Shown here in pieces: positions 34,982-44,851 of a stretch of DNA of 64,000 nucleotides. Each line of letters begins with the position of its first letter. The first letter of the stretch is position 1. This DNA comes from Chaetoceros tenuissimus (lineage: Eukaryota; Bacillariophyta; Thalassiosirophyceae; Chaetocerotales; Chaetocerotaceae), in the NCBI GenBank assembly GCA_021927905.1, contig BLLK01000051.1, positions 558,001 to 622,000 on the forward strand, in the 5' to 3' direction. Made by a program: the position numbers and the translations under genes. The notes below the pieces were generated by a model that was not told where the DNA came from, did no database searches, and was given only the letters and a program-made list of their open reading frames with translations.

Positions 34982-36230
34982 ACCAGGAGATTCTTTTCTG
35001 GCTCCATTTCAATGTGACAATTGTTGCTTCATGAACCTGTATCTGAGAAATCCTAACCCGCACTCTCCCAGCGATGAAGTAGCATTGAATTTGATTCGTC
35101 GTGCAAATCTTGATATGTTATGGGGTAGAGACTCTTCTACCGTGACTAGTGCTTATGGTCAAATGCTACAGCTGAAGAAAATGTCTTCTGACTTAGGGTT
35201 GTTAGTTTCAAGGGACAAGATGGGACCTTGGCCAATTGAAGACTGTTCTGGAGTAGAAACGGCCATGTTGATGTTGTGGAAATCATTAGACAAGGGTCAA
35301 AAGGGAAGAAACTATTGTCAGTTTGACACTATTCGAAAAATACGTTCATTGAGAGAGAACATACATTCAGGCAGTATAAATGGACTGCTCAGCAATGTGG
35401 CTTTCACGGATCAGAGAGGAAGAGTTTTTCATATGGACAAATCTCCTATGCATACCAAATGGTTTCAACTATTCAGCAAGGGTTGTGAATCCCGGATGGG
35501 AAATTCTACATCACAAGACGCAGCTCTTTCAGTGGAAGCAATGCTAGCAATGTTGGAATTACTGGAGTTGAGAGTGCAACGTACTAGTACGTCTAAGGAA
35601 GAGAGAAGAATGGCGGTCATGATTGCTGCAGTACTTGTGGTAGGATTTTGTGCAGCTCTTAGAGGAGGTGAAATAATGCTGGTAGAAGCAACAGAGTTCT
35701 GCAGGAGAATAGATGCTGGAAGAGTCGAGTCTACACAGCACGTACTGGTACCTCTTATGGGACGATTCAAAAATGAAATAGGAGAAAGAAACGTTCTACT
35801 AGCGTTGGTAGCTGTCACTAAGAGTGGAATTCAGATCAGAAAATGGTTGGATCGACTCGCAATGATCCTTAGACTAGAAGGAAGGGACGTCGGTGATCCT
35901 AGTCCAGCCATATGCGATGAGAACGGTTATGTGCTCAGCACAAAAGTATTAGAGAAGGAGTTGCATGGATTGTTGAAGATTCTTCAAGAGAAAGGAGTAG
36001 TCCCAGAAGGCCTCAGTGTGGCGAGTGAATTTCATGTGTATAGATCCTTGAGACGAGGTGCCACAGCAAGAGCTACAAACATGCAACTCAGTCAGGTCGT
36101 GATTGATACCAACAACAGATGGAGATCGATGCAAACATCCAGAGGAAAGAAGAATCTGCCTATGAGTCAACTTTACCTGGATATTCGCGTCGCATTACCT
36201 GCCCATCTAGCCTTTTCTGCTGCAATGTAG
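34806..36230 (+). CDS. Retroelement tyrosine recombinase
   Basis: A frame of 474 codons opening with ATG inside the end of the RT-RNase H frame. The box-I arginine region reads GFCAALRGGEIMLVE (about 35645-35690), and the C-terminal catalytic region reads FHVYRSLRRGATARATN (about 36029-36080). This recombinase replaces the integrase used by LTR retrotransposons; it would insert a circular DNA intermediate at a short shared core. Confidence 0.88.
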   Translation: MFCGNFGISREGCKECQMSWCCECYVYQGSLEFHRKLPENDEGAKWKKTSDSNRFNHARPGDSFLAPFQCDNCCFMNLYLRNPNPHSPSDEVALNLIRRANLDMLWGRDSSTVTSAYGQMLQLKKMSSDLGLLVSRDKMGPWPIEDCSGVETAMLMLWKSLDKGQKGRNYCQFDTIRKIRSLRENIHSGSINGLLSNVAFTDQRGRVFHMDKSPMHTKWFQLFSKGCESRMGNSTSQDAALSVEAMLAMLELLELRVQRTSTSKEERRMAVMIAAVLVVGFCAALRGGEIMLVEATEFCRRIDAGRVESTQHVLVPLMGRFKNEIGERNVLLALVAVTKSGIQIRKWLDRLAMILRLEGRDVGDPSPAICDENGYVLSTKVLEKELHGLLKILQEKGVVPEGLSVASEFHVYRSLRRGATARATNMQLSQVVIDTNNRWRSMQTSRGKKNLPMSQLYLDIRVALPAHLAFSAAM

Positions 36231-36323
36231 TAGGACCCAATCTGAGCACAGACGATGGATTCCTATTTGTTGAGACCGACATTGAAGCAGAAAGCATTGT
36301 GAGGTAGGGAATGATGAGGGGGA

Positions 36324-36796
36324 GAGATCAAGGTCTTCCGGAAGACATTGATTTTATTATTGTCTTTCAAGTAGTAAATTCTTGATTTGAAGTTCGAAAG
36401 TGCTGGATTGCACGTTAGAGGATGTTGAGCTTGTGGAGAAGTGACATAGCGCCATCTCCTTTTGCAGCAAGCTCACATCGTGGCGTTGAGGTTCTAGGTT
36501 TACTGTGAAACTTCAAACATATATGAGATTCATTTCGATTGTATGTTCGGAGTGGAGAAACCATAGAATGTTCTCTTCCCTCACTCTTATAAGAGTTCAA
36601 AGAAAGTATCTACGAAATGTGAAGAATTCAAATTTGATTTTACTCCCGTTTATCTGGAACTTGAGGTGAGGTGGGACTGCGTCCCCCCTACCCCCCTTTG
36701 TCAAGTATAACTTGAGAGGTCTCACTTTGTAAATGGCTAACTATTCTAACTGACTCGTTGATTGCTCTTACCACCTACTTACTAACTTAGACGCCT
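36324..36796 (+). repeat. Split direct repeat B1
   Basis: Starts GAGATCAAGGTCTTCCGG, about 90 bp after the recombinase stop, and ends ACTTAGACGCCT. The identical block recurs at a constant offset of 924 bp (B2). Confidence 0.95.
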
Positions 36797-37232
36797 TCCC
36801 ATTTTGCACATACAGTTCAATAGGGAAAAGAAAGAGAAGCGAAGGAGGTGAAAGTGCAGACTACGATGCAGAAAGAATATCTTTTGAAACGCTCCGCTAA
36901 CGTCAAGTTGTCAGCTTTTGAAAGTTCAAAAAATGACGCTCACATCATACTCTGATACATCTACTACCTACAGAGAAGATCCAAAAGATATGATTGGAAG
37001 TCCTGGACTTGAAACAAGTGACGTATATCAAAAAGGAACGGCTGACAGACGAGAGAAAGAATTGAAACGAATGACGTGCTGCAAGCAGAGCCATTGAAAT
37101 TGTAAGGTGTCAGAAAGAGGTGTCAGTTAGAAGGTCTTTACTTTACTTCAGCAGTGTGCTCATAGAAAGTCGAAATTCAGTTGTGTGGAAGAATAGCTAT
37201 CTTGTACTGGAACTGGAAAGAAAATTTTTTAC
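36797..37232 (+). repeat. Split direct repeat A2
   Basis: A second copy of the left-end repeat, directly abutting B1. The B1/A2 boundary reads GACGCCT-TCCCATTTTG and represents the circle junction expected for this element class. It is followed by 15 bp of C-rich sequence before B2. Confidence 0.95.
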
Positions 37233-37247
37233 CCACCCACCCATCCC

Positions 37248-37720
37248 GAGATCAAGGTCTTCCGGAAGACATTGATTTTATTATTGTCTTTCAAGTAGTA
37301 AATTCTTGATTTGAAGTTCGAAAGTGCTGGATTGCACGTTAGAGGATGTTGAGCTTGTGGAGAAGTGACATAGCGCCATCTCCTTTTGCAGCAAGCTCAC
37401 ATCGTGGCGTTGAGGTTCTAGGTTTACTGTGAAACTTCAAACATATATGAGATTCATTTCGATTGTATGTTCGGAGTGGAGAAACCATAGAATGTTCTCT
37501 TCCCTCACTCTTATAAGAGTTCAAAGAAAGTATCTACGAAATGTGAAGAATTCAAATTTGATTTTACTCCCGTTTATCTGGAACTTGAGGTGAGGTGGGA
37601 CTGCGTCCCCCCTACCCCCCTTTGTCAAGTATAACTTGAGAGGTCTCACTTTGTAAATGGCTAACTATTCTAACTGACTCGTTGATTGCTCTTACCACCT
37701 ACTTACTAACTTAGACGCCT
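37248..37720 (+). repeat. Split direct repeat B2 (right end of retroelement)
   Basis: A second copy of B1 at an offset of 924 bp, ending ACTTAGACGCCT. It is followed by TCCCA and then flanking host DNA (GAACAAGG). Confidence 0.95.
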
Positions 37721-37725
37721 TCCCA

Positions 37726-38110
37726 GAACAAGGAGATCATAACGAAAACACATCTCTAAGTAAGTATGAAAAATACATATATGATGTGGTCTTGCCTTGC
37801 TTTTTCAATAATACTAAACGGTCTCAAAGATTCTTGCCTTGTTTGACATGTCAGCTATACGGGAATGGATATGAGGACATATTTTATCTTGGTTCATGAA
37901 GATAACATAAAAAGAGTCCCATGAAAGATTCTTATTGCTTATTTCTGGTTGAAAATGAACAAACTCAAAAATCCGTCTCATACAGCCTCTAGGCAACAAC
38001 TATATGAAGAGGTTCTATGAAACAGATTTTTGTGAATTTTTTTTTTCCGGTCAAAATAAGGAAAAAATAAAGCAGACCCGGAGATGACATGATTTTTTAC
38101 AATGCGACTG
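37726..38110. other. Intergenic region right of the retroelement
   Basis: Host flank between the retroelement and the small MITE-like element. It is AT-rich with no gene seen. Confidence 0.4.
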
Positions 38111-38385
38111 TATGTAAGCAGGACGCTCGGCAGGATCCTCAAAAATTCCAAAATCAGGCCGGGTGAGGCCAGGTATGGGGCCGCTGTCAATTGGAGTATA
38201 ATAGCTGTCATTGACACAGGACTGAGCATTGCAATGTCATTGACACGGGACTGACTATTACAATGACAATAACAGTCTAACAAAATGGGTGGCTGTGAGT
38301 GGATTTTATCCATGTAGGAGTCCGGGATTACGGGGGCGGCCGAATTTGGCGGCCGAATAGGTCTCCAACCCGTCCTGCTTACATA
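38111..38385. mobile_element. MITE-like element with 15-bp perfect terminal inverted repeats
   Basis: The left end TATGTAAGCAGGACG (38111-38125) is the exact reverse complement of the right end CGTCCTGCTTACATA (38371-38385). If the outer TA is a duplicated target, the inverted repeat is 13 bp with TA duplications, as in Tc1/mariner-type MITEs. The interior is more GC-rich than its surroundings. It contains short direct repeats (CATTGACACxGGACTGA twice; GGCGGCCGAAT twice) and no coding capacity. Confidence 0.65.
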
Positions 38386-38677
38386 GCCTTAATTTGAACA
38401 ACATGTGAATGAACGAATGAACTGAAGTGAAATTGATCTCCTTTTAATGGAATACTCTGTACCTTACCTTACTATTTACTGCTTATTGATGACCAGTCAC
38501 CAGTCTAGTAAAAATAAATTGTAGAACGGAGAGATAGCGACACACAGAAAGAGAGAAATCCAAGCACATTCTAATACATAGATTGGATAGATATGAAGGG
38601 TTTCGATTCACTGTCTGTCTGCCAGTAAAAGAAACAAAACACAGTATATTTGTAAAATCTAACAACAAACTCTCATA
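38386..38677. other. SNAPC3 upstream region
   Basis: An AT-rich 5' region of the SNAPC3-like gene with no distinctive element recognised. Confidence 0.4.
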
Positions 38678-40330
38678 ATGAAACCTAAAAGTGCAAACGA
38701 GCAACTCGAAAGGTGGAAAGCGCTATTTGATGCCAATCAACCATGCAAAGAATTGATGGATCAATATAGCAACTCTATATATAGTAGTAAAGATGAAGAA
38801 GATGACCCCTTTGACTGCAGCGATCTAGTAATACCAGAGACAAAAGGGTTGGTAGCACAAGCTCTAGAACCACATATTCAAGCTTGGAAAGATTTAGACT
38901 CACGCGTGGTGAATAGAGACGATGACGACTGCAAACCGAGAACAAAGGTAACCGAAGATCAATCAAAAGGCGACAACGATGAATGTAATATTGAAACAGC
39001 ATCCGAGAAGCAGAACTTTACGATAAATGAAGAAGAGAAAAAGGATGACAGCAACGAAAGTGATGACGAAATAGTAGAAGCTCCTGCTGCGAGCGACTAT
39101 GCAGGAGTAGATTGGGGGATTCATCAGAATAGAGTTCGCTTACCCGACTTTTTTGATTACAAAGGAGAAAGAGGACCACCGCAAATTGATGAAGAAAATG
39201 AAAAAGAGACTATAACACACAGCAAAAGACGTAAAGTTGTATCACTTGAAGATCCATCAAAACTATTGGACTATGAGGTAGAGCTATGGAAGATTTTCAA
39301 TGAGGTGCCTTTGGAAAGCGAGATAGAACAGAGCGCCACTGAAGGAGCAATTTGTTGTGAAAATATCATGGCAGTTAACAAGGAAATTGCTGCGTCTCTC
39401 AAAGAATATACTAGATCTGATGCCCATTCATTATCCCGACTTAGGAAGAAAGATAGGCATCATCTCCCCCGAATCAGGCAAAAGATTCACATCCCAGAGC
39501 AAGTGAATACGAATGAAATGTCAAGTCAAAGATCACGCAACATAGATTGCGCCACCATCAAATTCGAATTTTGGAGAAGAAATACAAAACGATACGGACA
39601 AGATCCAAACAAATGCGAGATTGAATTCTTGTCGACCCAAACTTTACAAGATGTTCATAATGCTATTGTAGATTGTACAGAAGATGAATTGTTTGAGATT
39701 GGAACCTCTAGTACAGCTTCATCTGGATATTTCTTGATTGAAGACACTTTCTATTCTACTGGAAATGTAGATTATGTGACACCCATATTGAATTGGCTTG
39801 AGAAACGCCCCACACCAATATCAAAACTTCCGAGAGATTTTTTAAATTTGAGTCCAAATCTAAAGCAGAAAGGAATGGATATTGAGTTAGGTAACATTCC
39901 ACTTCGATTGGGTATCAGATACGTCCATGTCTGCAACGGAGATATTGAAATTAGTGTCTTTGCGTCAGATATAACAGTTCGCTTTCAAGACGAGAACATT
40001 CAACGAAAAGAATACCCTATCCTTCATGACATATGGACTACTTCTACAAATTCCACAGTACATGGGACAGGCACTTGTGATGCATGTAATTTTTCTGCAG
40101 CCGTTGTAATTACCATTGAAGACGAATTGAGTAATGGTTGTCCAACTTTATTTTGCCAAAAGTGTTATTGGAAATTGCACGCAAGTAGCACAGACCAGAA
40201 CAATGATACCAGTGAAAGAGATCAGAAGTCAACAAAGCTAAGGTACAATAACTTCAAAGTTGTGCCAATCAGCATTCTTCAAAATCTGAGCAAAAGCACT
40301 GGCCATGATGAAATCAGGACATGCTTCTAA
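38678..40330 (+). CDS. SNAPC3: snRNA-activating protein complex subunit 3 (SNAP50)
   Basis: Intronless, 550 residues. The C-terminal half matches the SNAPC3 core: EIEFLSTQTLQDVHNAI (about 314-330), SGYFLIEDTFYSTGNVDY (about 347-365), a conserved NIPLRLGIRYVHVCNGDIEI segment, and a terminal Zn-binding region. The last has CDACNF and, after a spacer, LFCQKCYWKLH (about 470-503). The N-terminal half is acidic and poorly conserved. SNAPc binds the proximal sequence element of snRNA promoters and recruits RNA polymerase II or III; SNAPC3 is a main DNA-contacting subunit (family knowledge). It acts in the nucleus. Confidence 0.88.
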   Translation: MKPKSANEQLERWKALFDANQPCKELMDQYSNSIYSSKDEEDDPFDCSDLVIPETKGLVAQALEPHIQAWKDLDSRVVNRDDDDCKPRTKVTEDQSKGDNDECNIETASEKQNFTINEEEKKDDSNESDDEIVEAPAASDYAGVDWGIHQNRVRLPDFFDYKGERGPPQIDEENEKETITHSKRRKVVSLEDPSKLLDYEVELWKIFNEVPLESEIEQSATEGAICCENIMAVNKEIAASLKEYTRSDAHSLSRLRKKDRHHLPRIRQKIHIPEQVNTNEMSSQRSRNIDCATIKFEFWRRNTKRYGQDPNKCEIEFLSTQTLQDVHNAIVDCTEDELFEIGTSSTASSGYFLIEDTFYSTGNVDYVTPILNWLEKRPTPISKLPRDFLNLSPNLKQKGMDIELGNIPLRLGIRYVHVCNGDIEISVFASDITVRFQDENIQRKEYPILHDIWTTSTNSTVHGTGTCDACNFSAAVVITIEDELSNGCPTLFCQKCYWKLHASSTDQNNDTSERDQKSTKLRYNNFKVVPISILQNLSKSTGHDEIRTCF

Positions 40331-40688
40331 AAATCATTTCATGTAGAATAATTGTTAGTTCCGTAGGCATATCCCATAGTACCGATGATGTTTGTTGAGT
40401 AATAAATTAGAGTGTAAAATACTGTATTTTATGTAACATTCCGTTCGCAAAAGTCAAATTATTTTTTTATCATTCGCAATTCACGTCATTGGAACCAATG
40501 CCAATTAAGAGAATCTTCGATAGCCACCAATTTGCTGGTGAGCTGTGAGAACACAACGGAAAACTGAAAACGATAGATTATTGTGTGGAGATATCATCAA
40601 ATACTTTCATTTTAATTCACTTCCTCGAACCAAGCTAACATTAGACCTCTACATCAATAGTAGAGCTCAAAAGGTTTAGTCTATTAGT
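40331..40688. other. Intergenic region, SNAPC3 to dymeclin
   Basis: Contains ACGTCATTGGAAC at about 40483-40495, which resembles the CGTCATTGGAAGC part of the duplicated noncoding block near 44.8 and 46.7 kb. Otherwise AT-rich. Confidence 0.4.
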
Positions 40689-43600
40689 ATGTGGGGCGAT
40701 AACCAGGGAGCTGCGTCATTGAATCATCCGTCAAGCGTAAGCGACAAAGCAAGTGTTTCAGCAAAGGCATTAAAATGCAAGTCTTCGTTGGTACAAATCT
40801 CAAGTCCAGCACACATTGGTTTACATGACACGCGGTGGCAAGAATTATTCTTGACTTATGAGATCCTTGTGCATCTAGATAGGGACCATTCTTACTCGAA
40901 AAAGAAACAACATGAAAATGAAAGTCTGGTGACACAAGTGTCCAAAAACATGGCACGGAATACGAAATTAAGTTCGAACCTGGCAGCATTTACTTGGCAT
41001 GTTACAAAGATGATTAATGAACTCATACATAGCTGTGTATCAATTAACGAACAAAAAGATGAAAATCCCGAGACTGGAATGAAACATACAAATGTTACCA
41101 TGAAAATTGCTCTTGTTGGGAAAGCTAGAGTAGTATGTGGCGCATTGAATCTTTATCGAATCATGTTGCATGAAGCTATGGTAGAGACTTTAAATCAAAG
41201 AAGGAATGAAGAGCAGTCAGATGAATCTTTATCAAGTTTAGAAGAACTGCTTCAATTTGATAGTCGCCTTTTAGATAACGTATCCTTGACAGACACAAAT
41301 TTGGCACGTGGTCTCATAGATTCACTATTGAACATCATTGCATTCTCGATAGAGTCAAAAGAAACAAAGAAACTCATATATTCCACACCCGAACTTTATG
41401 ATACAATGGCATTTTCTCTTCAGCTGCTTCTCGTCCTTTTCTCATCCCAATTATATTCTCCAATTGTATCAAGCTTTCATAGAGCAGAACATGAAAATCC
41501 AAATGATTTTTGTGATTTCTTTTTGGAAATGATGATGCGTGAAGCTGCAAAAAGACACGGTGAAAGAAGCATAAGAGCTGATTTACAAAAACCTATATGG
41601 AGTCCAAATAGTATTACAAAAGCATGCTTATTTTGGATGATCAATAGACCTCGACCACCTGAAAGATCAATCACACATCACCTAAATGAAATATCAGAAA
41701 TGATTGCAAAAGAAGTAAAACACGAGAAAATAGGTCCAGATGGTATGTTTGAGACTCACGAAATTGTAATGGCAAATTCACCAAATCACAGAAAACACGA
41801 ACACATTGATGGAAAAGAAAGTGATGATAAGAGTGCTTCAAATAATCAAAATACTGCTGTGAAACCATATAGAATTTTGGACTCTACGAAGAAAGTAATG
41901 CACATATCGTCATCACTTCTTTTGCTTCCGATACGCTTGTTATTAGTTGCTTTACGGGCGCTTGGACATTCTCAACATTTGCTTGGAAATGGAAAGGGAT
42001 CCGAAGATCCAAGACTCCTGGAATTAAAAGCACTTTACGGCAATCGTCCTGGGTTTGGGCTCGACGGTAAATCATCAGCTCCATCACCTACGAATGATGT
42101 CTTATGGCTAACAGACTCCTTAGTGGCTGATTTAGGTTCATCTTTATTTCTATTATTGACTAACAATCATAGAGCTGGTGTCATTATAGATGAGAAGTCA
42201 TCTGAGTATTCAAATAATCCATTTCGCATAGAGTTAGCTGCTATGGACGACAATAGGTGGCAAGGATTCAACAATACTACTTCAGCAACGCATGGTAATC
42301 TTATTCCTAGTGGCATAGATACGTTTGAGAGTATAGATTTACCAGCAGACATTGATACACACGACTCAAAGCAGAACCATATCATTTCAACAAATTTTGA
42401 ACATCTATTTTCAGCTCTTTGTGGCACAGTTCACACTGAAATTGGGGCTTTGAACTTATATACACTACTTCAAGCTTCTCCAATATTTGCAGCATCTCTA
42501 GCAGTCCGAAGTGATCTTGATAACATTGTGCTTCCATTACTTCGAACTCTTTACTACTCATGCAAGACAACCCACCACATATCGGGTAGAACTGCCACTA
42601 CATCTGAAAATACCACTACTGCTTTAGTTCAACCTTTCCGGTCAAGATCGCAATTATATGTTATCATGATATTACTATTGATATTTAGTCAAGATGCATC
42701 TTTTGGTCCTGATTCATTTCGTCGGTCATCAATACCATCAATCTCGTGGTATAAAGAGAAGGCACTCAAAGATATTTCACTAGGGTCTTTACTCATGCTA
42801 TCGTTACTGCGATGCATAACCTTCAATCTAAATAGACTTCAGGATCCATTTTTGTTGAGCAATTGTTGCGCTATATTGTTGAATATTTCACCACATGTCG
42901 TAGACTTGGATTCTTATACCTCTATGAGGCTTGTATCAGTATTAATTGGTAAGTGCAATATGTTGAATGTCTAGCATTGTAATTGCAATTCTCAATCTAA
43001 TTTGGCGTCTCTCCCAGCAACGATGAAAAGGTATACACTTCTTGTCATGAAACATGGCGGCAAACCGGCAGATGATGGTGATGTTACTTCCACACTAGGA
43101 ATGTATGCGGAGGCATGTCGAATATTATTGCAACTAGTCAAACATTCCGTTCGCAGAAAAGTCGTCGACAAGAATGTTCATCTTATTCACGCCCTTGTTT
43201 TCAACCAAAGAGATTTCAACACTATCATCAAGTCAAAATGTAAGTTATGGAAACACAGCACTATACTTGTTTCTAAGGTTTTCAATCAAAGAAACTAACT
43301 CAAAAGTATACTTTTTCTTTCATCACAGCATCACCATTTAGACCAGCTGATATATCTAAAATACAAGCTGTATTGGAAGAAGCAGTGAAACTAGTGCCCA
43401 ACGCAACAAATAGTAACGTCGATAAATCACTTGCAAAAATAAAGGAAAATATGGATGTATTCAAGGGACTGAGGGTCGGTGTAGACAGCAAAAATCGCAA
43501 ACGGACCATGAGTTCAAACAGTTCCTACTCAAATGACAGTACAATCAGCGACTCGACCATGAATGGAATGGAAGATTACAAATTTACTTATGAAGAAGAA

Positions 43601-43795
43601 GCAGACCCTGAAACATTCTTCATGCCATATATATGGGAAGTCATTGTAAGCACTGTAACATCAAACTTTGTAGAATGGAACAAGGTGAAAATCAAGGCAT
43701 TTACAATTCTACATCATGCTGAAGCCAGTAGTGAGGAGAACGGAAATGCAATGACTACTAATGAATTTGCGGAGAATGTAGATGACGTTGTCTAA
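40689..43795 (+). CDS. DYM: Dymeclin
   Basis: Exons 40689-42948, 43018-43239 and 43329-43795 join in frame (phase 1 at both introns) to 982 residues. Dymeclin signatures: NNHRAGVIIDEKS, NPFRIELAAMDDNRW, LFSALCGTVHTEIGALNLYT, DLDNIVLPLLRTLYYSCKT, YVIMILLLIFSQDASFG, WYKEKALKDISLGSLLMLSL, NCCAILLNISPHV and the C-terminal TFFMPYIWEV. Dymeclin is a helical Golgi-associated protein needed for Golgi organisation and secretory traffic (family knowledge). Many homologues begin Met-Gly for N-myristoylation; this one begins MWGDNQG, so that lipid anchor is not evident. It is convergent with the next gene, whose stop is 20 bp away. Confidence 0.9.
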
Positions 43796-43815
43796 CCTAA
43801 TTTTCTTATCTACTT

Positions 43816-44535
43816 CTATCTTACACTATCTGTGGTGTCTATACTTCCAGGTAAAATACTTTTGAAGAACATGAATACTCCTGATATCAAGCCTCTCAAA
43901 ATTCCAAGTATGGATGTCATACCGAAATATAGGTAATATCCAACTTGCCCTCGGATAGATGCTTCTCGTCGATCTTTTCCAGCTCCGACATACTTTGTCG
44001 CTCTTTGCATTTCCTTCTTCCTTGTGCCCATGACTACAAGTGAGCATTTCCTTTTATGTTCCCGATCAAGAATAGAAGTTTGCACAAGATCCCTCGAAGA
44101 TTCGTCCTTAGACAATTGTTTCTTAGAAGACCCATTGAAAACAATTTTTCCTTTACACAATATTTTCAACTGTTTCATTTCAATATCAAGCACTTGTGCA
44201 ATTCTTTCTTGTGCCAAGACACTCTTTGATACTGGTATACTCAAATGATATGTAATGTACCCATATTTGAATGAGACAATGTCATACTCGCCGGAACTCT
44301 CAACTTTTGAAACCAATAACAAATCGTTCGATATTCCATCATAAACATCTGTAATAATATTGAAACAATATGGGCATTTGCGACCCTTGTAATCAATCAG
44401 ACTTGATAAATGGCATTCGTGTCCGCATTTTAATTCCTCTTTGGTTTTACTTTGATTCGTCGGTCGGTGGATCATCACAGCGAGTGAGCATGGCTCAATG
44501 GTATTCACATCTTCTTGAGTAAAGGGACAATTCAT
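43816..44535 (-). CDS. RING-like and ubiquitin-like protein with C-terminal membrane anchor
   Basis: Intronless, 239 residues. The N-terminus has a Cys/His pattern (C3, C16, C37-G-H39-E-C41, C54-x2-C57 in GRKCPYC) that looks like a RING/U-box-type fold. Residues about 88-135 (YITYHLSIPVSKSVLAQERI, then LKILCKGKIVFNG) resemble a ubiquitin-like fold, with the typical LKxLxKGK stretch. A hydrophobic segment near 203-228 (YYLYFGMTSILGILRGLISG) probably anchors it in a membrane. The combination suggests a membrane-bound ubiquitin-system protein, but the RING is degenerate and I name no orthologue. Confidence 0.7.
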   Translation of the reverse strand: MNCPFTQEDVNTIEPCSLAVMIHRPTNQSKTKEELKCGHECHLSSLIDYKGRKCPYCFNIITDVYDGISNDLLLVSKVESSGEYDIVSFKYGYITYHLSIPVSKSVLAQERIAQVLDIEMKQLKILCKGKIVFNGSSKKQLSKDESSRDLVQTSILDREHKRKCSLVVMGTRKKEMQRATKYVGAGKDRREASIRGQVGYYLYFGMTSILGILRGLISGVFMFFKSILPGSIDTTDSVR

Positions 44536-44851
44536 TCTGTGCTTTGCTTTTTAAATAAATGAAAATCGGGTGTTCTAGAGTAGATACGAGGTAGTAGTAG
44601 ATAATGAAAAGACACTAGATACCGCGACAACACATACCTAACAAGTATATATGCTTTAGAGATTGATTACATTTTTGATGATGATTTGTTGATTCTTTCA
44701 TTTTTCATTGTTGAAAAGCATAACATACTCTGTCGTCATTGACTTCAAAATACGATCATCAAAAAGCCTATTTAGAAAATTTTAATAAAGTCATTGTTCT
44801 CGTCATTGGAAGCGAACTATTCTAATGAAAAGCGCTAATTCATTTATCCTT
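44536..44851. other. Intergenic region with first copy of a duplicated noncoding block
   Basis: Between the RING-like gene start and the 7TM gene stop, both on the minus strand. It contains the block at 44755-44840 described separately. Confidence 0.5.
44755..44840 (+). repeat. Duplicated noncoding block, copy 1
   Basis: About 85 bp resembling 46675-46761 in the same orientation. Exact shared words are TCATTGTTCTCGTCATT (44791-44807) and AAGCGCTAATT (44830-44840), with AAAAGCxTATTTAGA before them. It lies 220-305 bp upstream of the RING-like gene start. Confidence 0.7.

Larger units (their letters stand above)
28521..37725 (+). mobile_element. Tyrosine-recombinase retrotransposon, DIRS order, Ngaro/PAT-type
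   Basis: A 9.2-kb element with split direct repeats in the order A1 - coding region - B1 - A2 - B2. A1 is at 28521-28954, B1 at 36324-36796, A2 at 36797-37232 and B2 at 37248-37720. It encodes a Gag-like protein, an RT-RNase H protein and a tyrosine recombinase, all on the plus strand, with the last two overlapping. There are no LTRs, no integrase and no target-site duplication. A shared TCCCA occurs at the left edge, at the B1/A2 junction and at the right edge, as expected for recombinase-mediated insertion of a circular DNA. The A copies and the B copies look identical by eye apart from one base in a T-run at the A edge. The element therefore looks whole and inserted recently. Lack of a recognised methyltransferase favours Ngaro-like over PAT-like. 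Confidence 0.92.

Noticed and set aside
36415-37524. Identical 61-codon minus-strand frames at 36415-36600 and 37339-37524
   Set aside because: They lie inside the B1 and B2 repeats of the retroelement, so their identity reflects the repeat, not a gene.
28521-37725. LTR retrotransposon
   Set aside because: No pair of LTRs at the two ends and no integrase; the repeats are split A/B direct repeats and a tyrosine recombinase is present.
38111-38313. Open frame over the MITE-like element
   Set aside because: It covers inverted-repeat noncoding DNA and has no domain.
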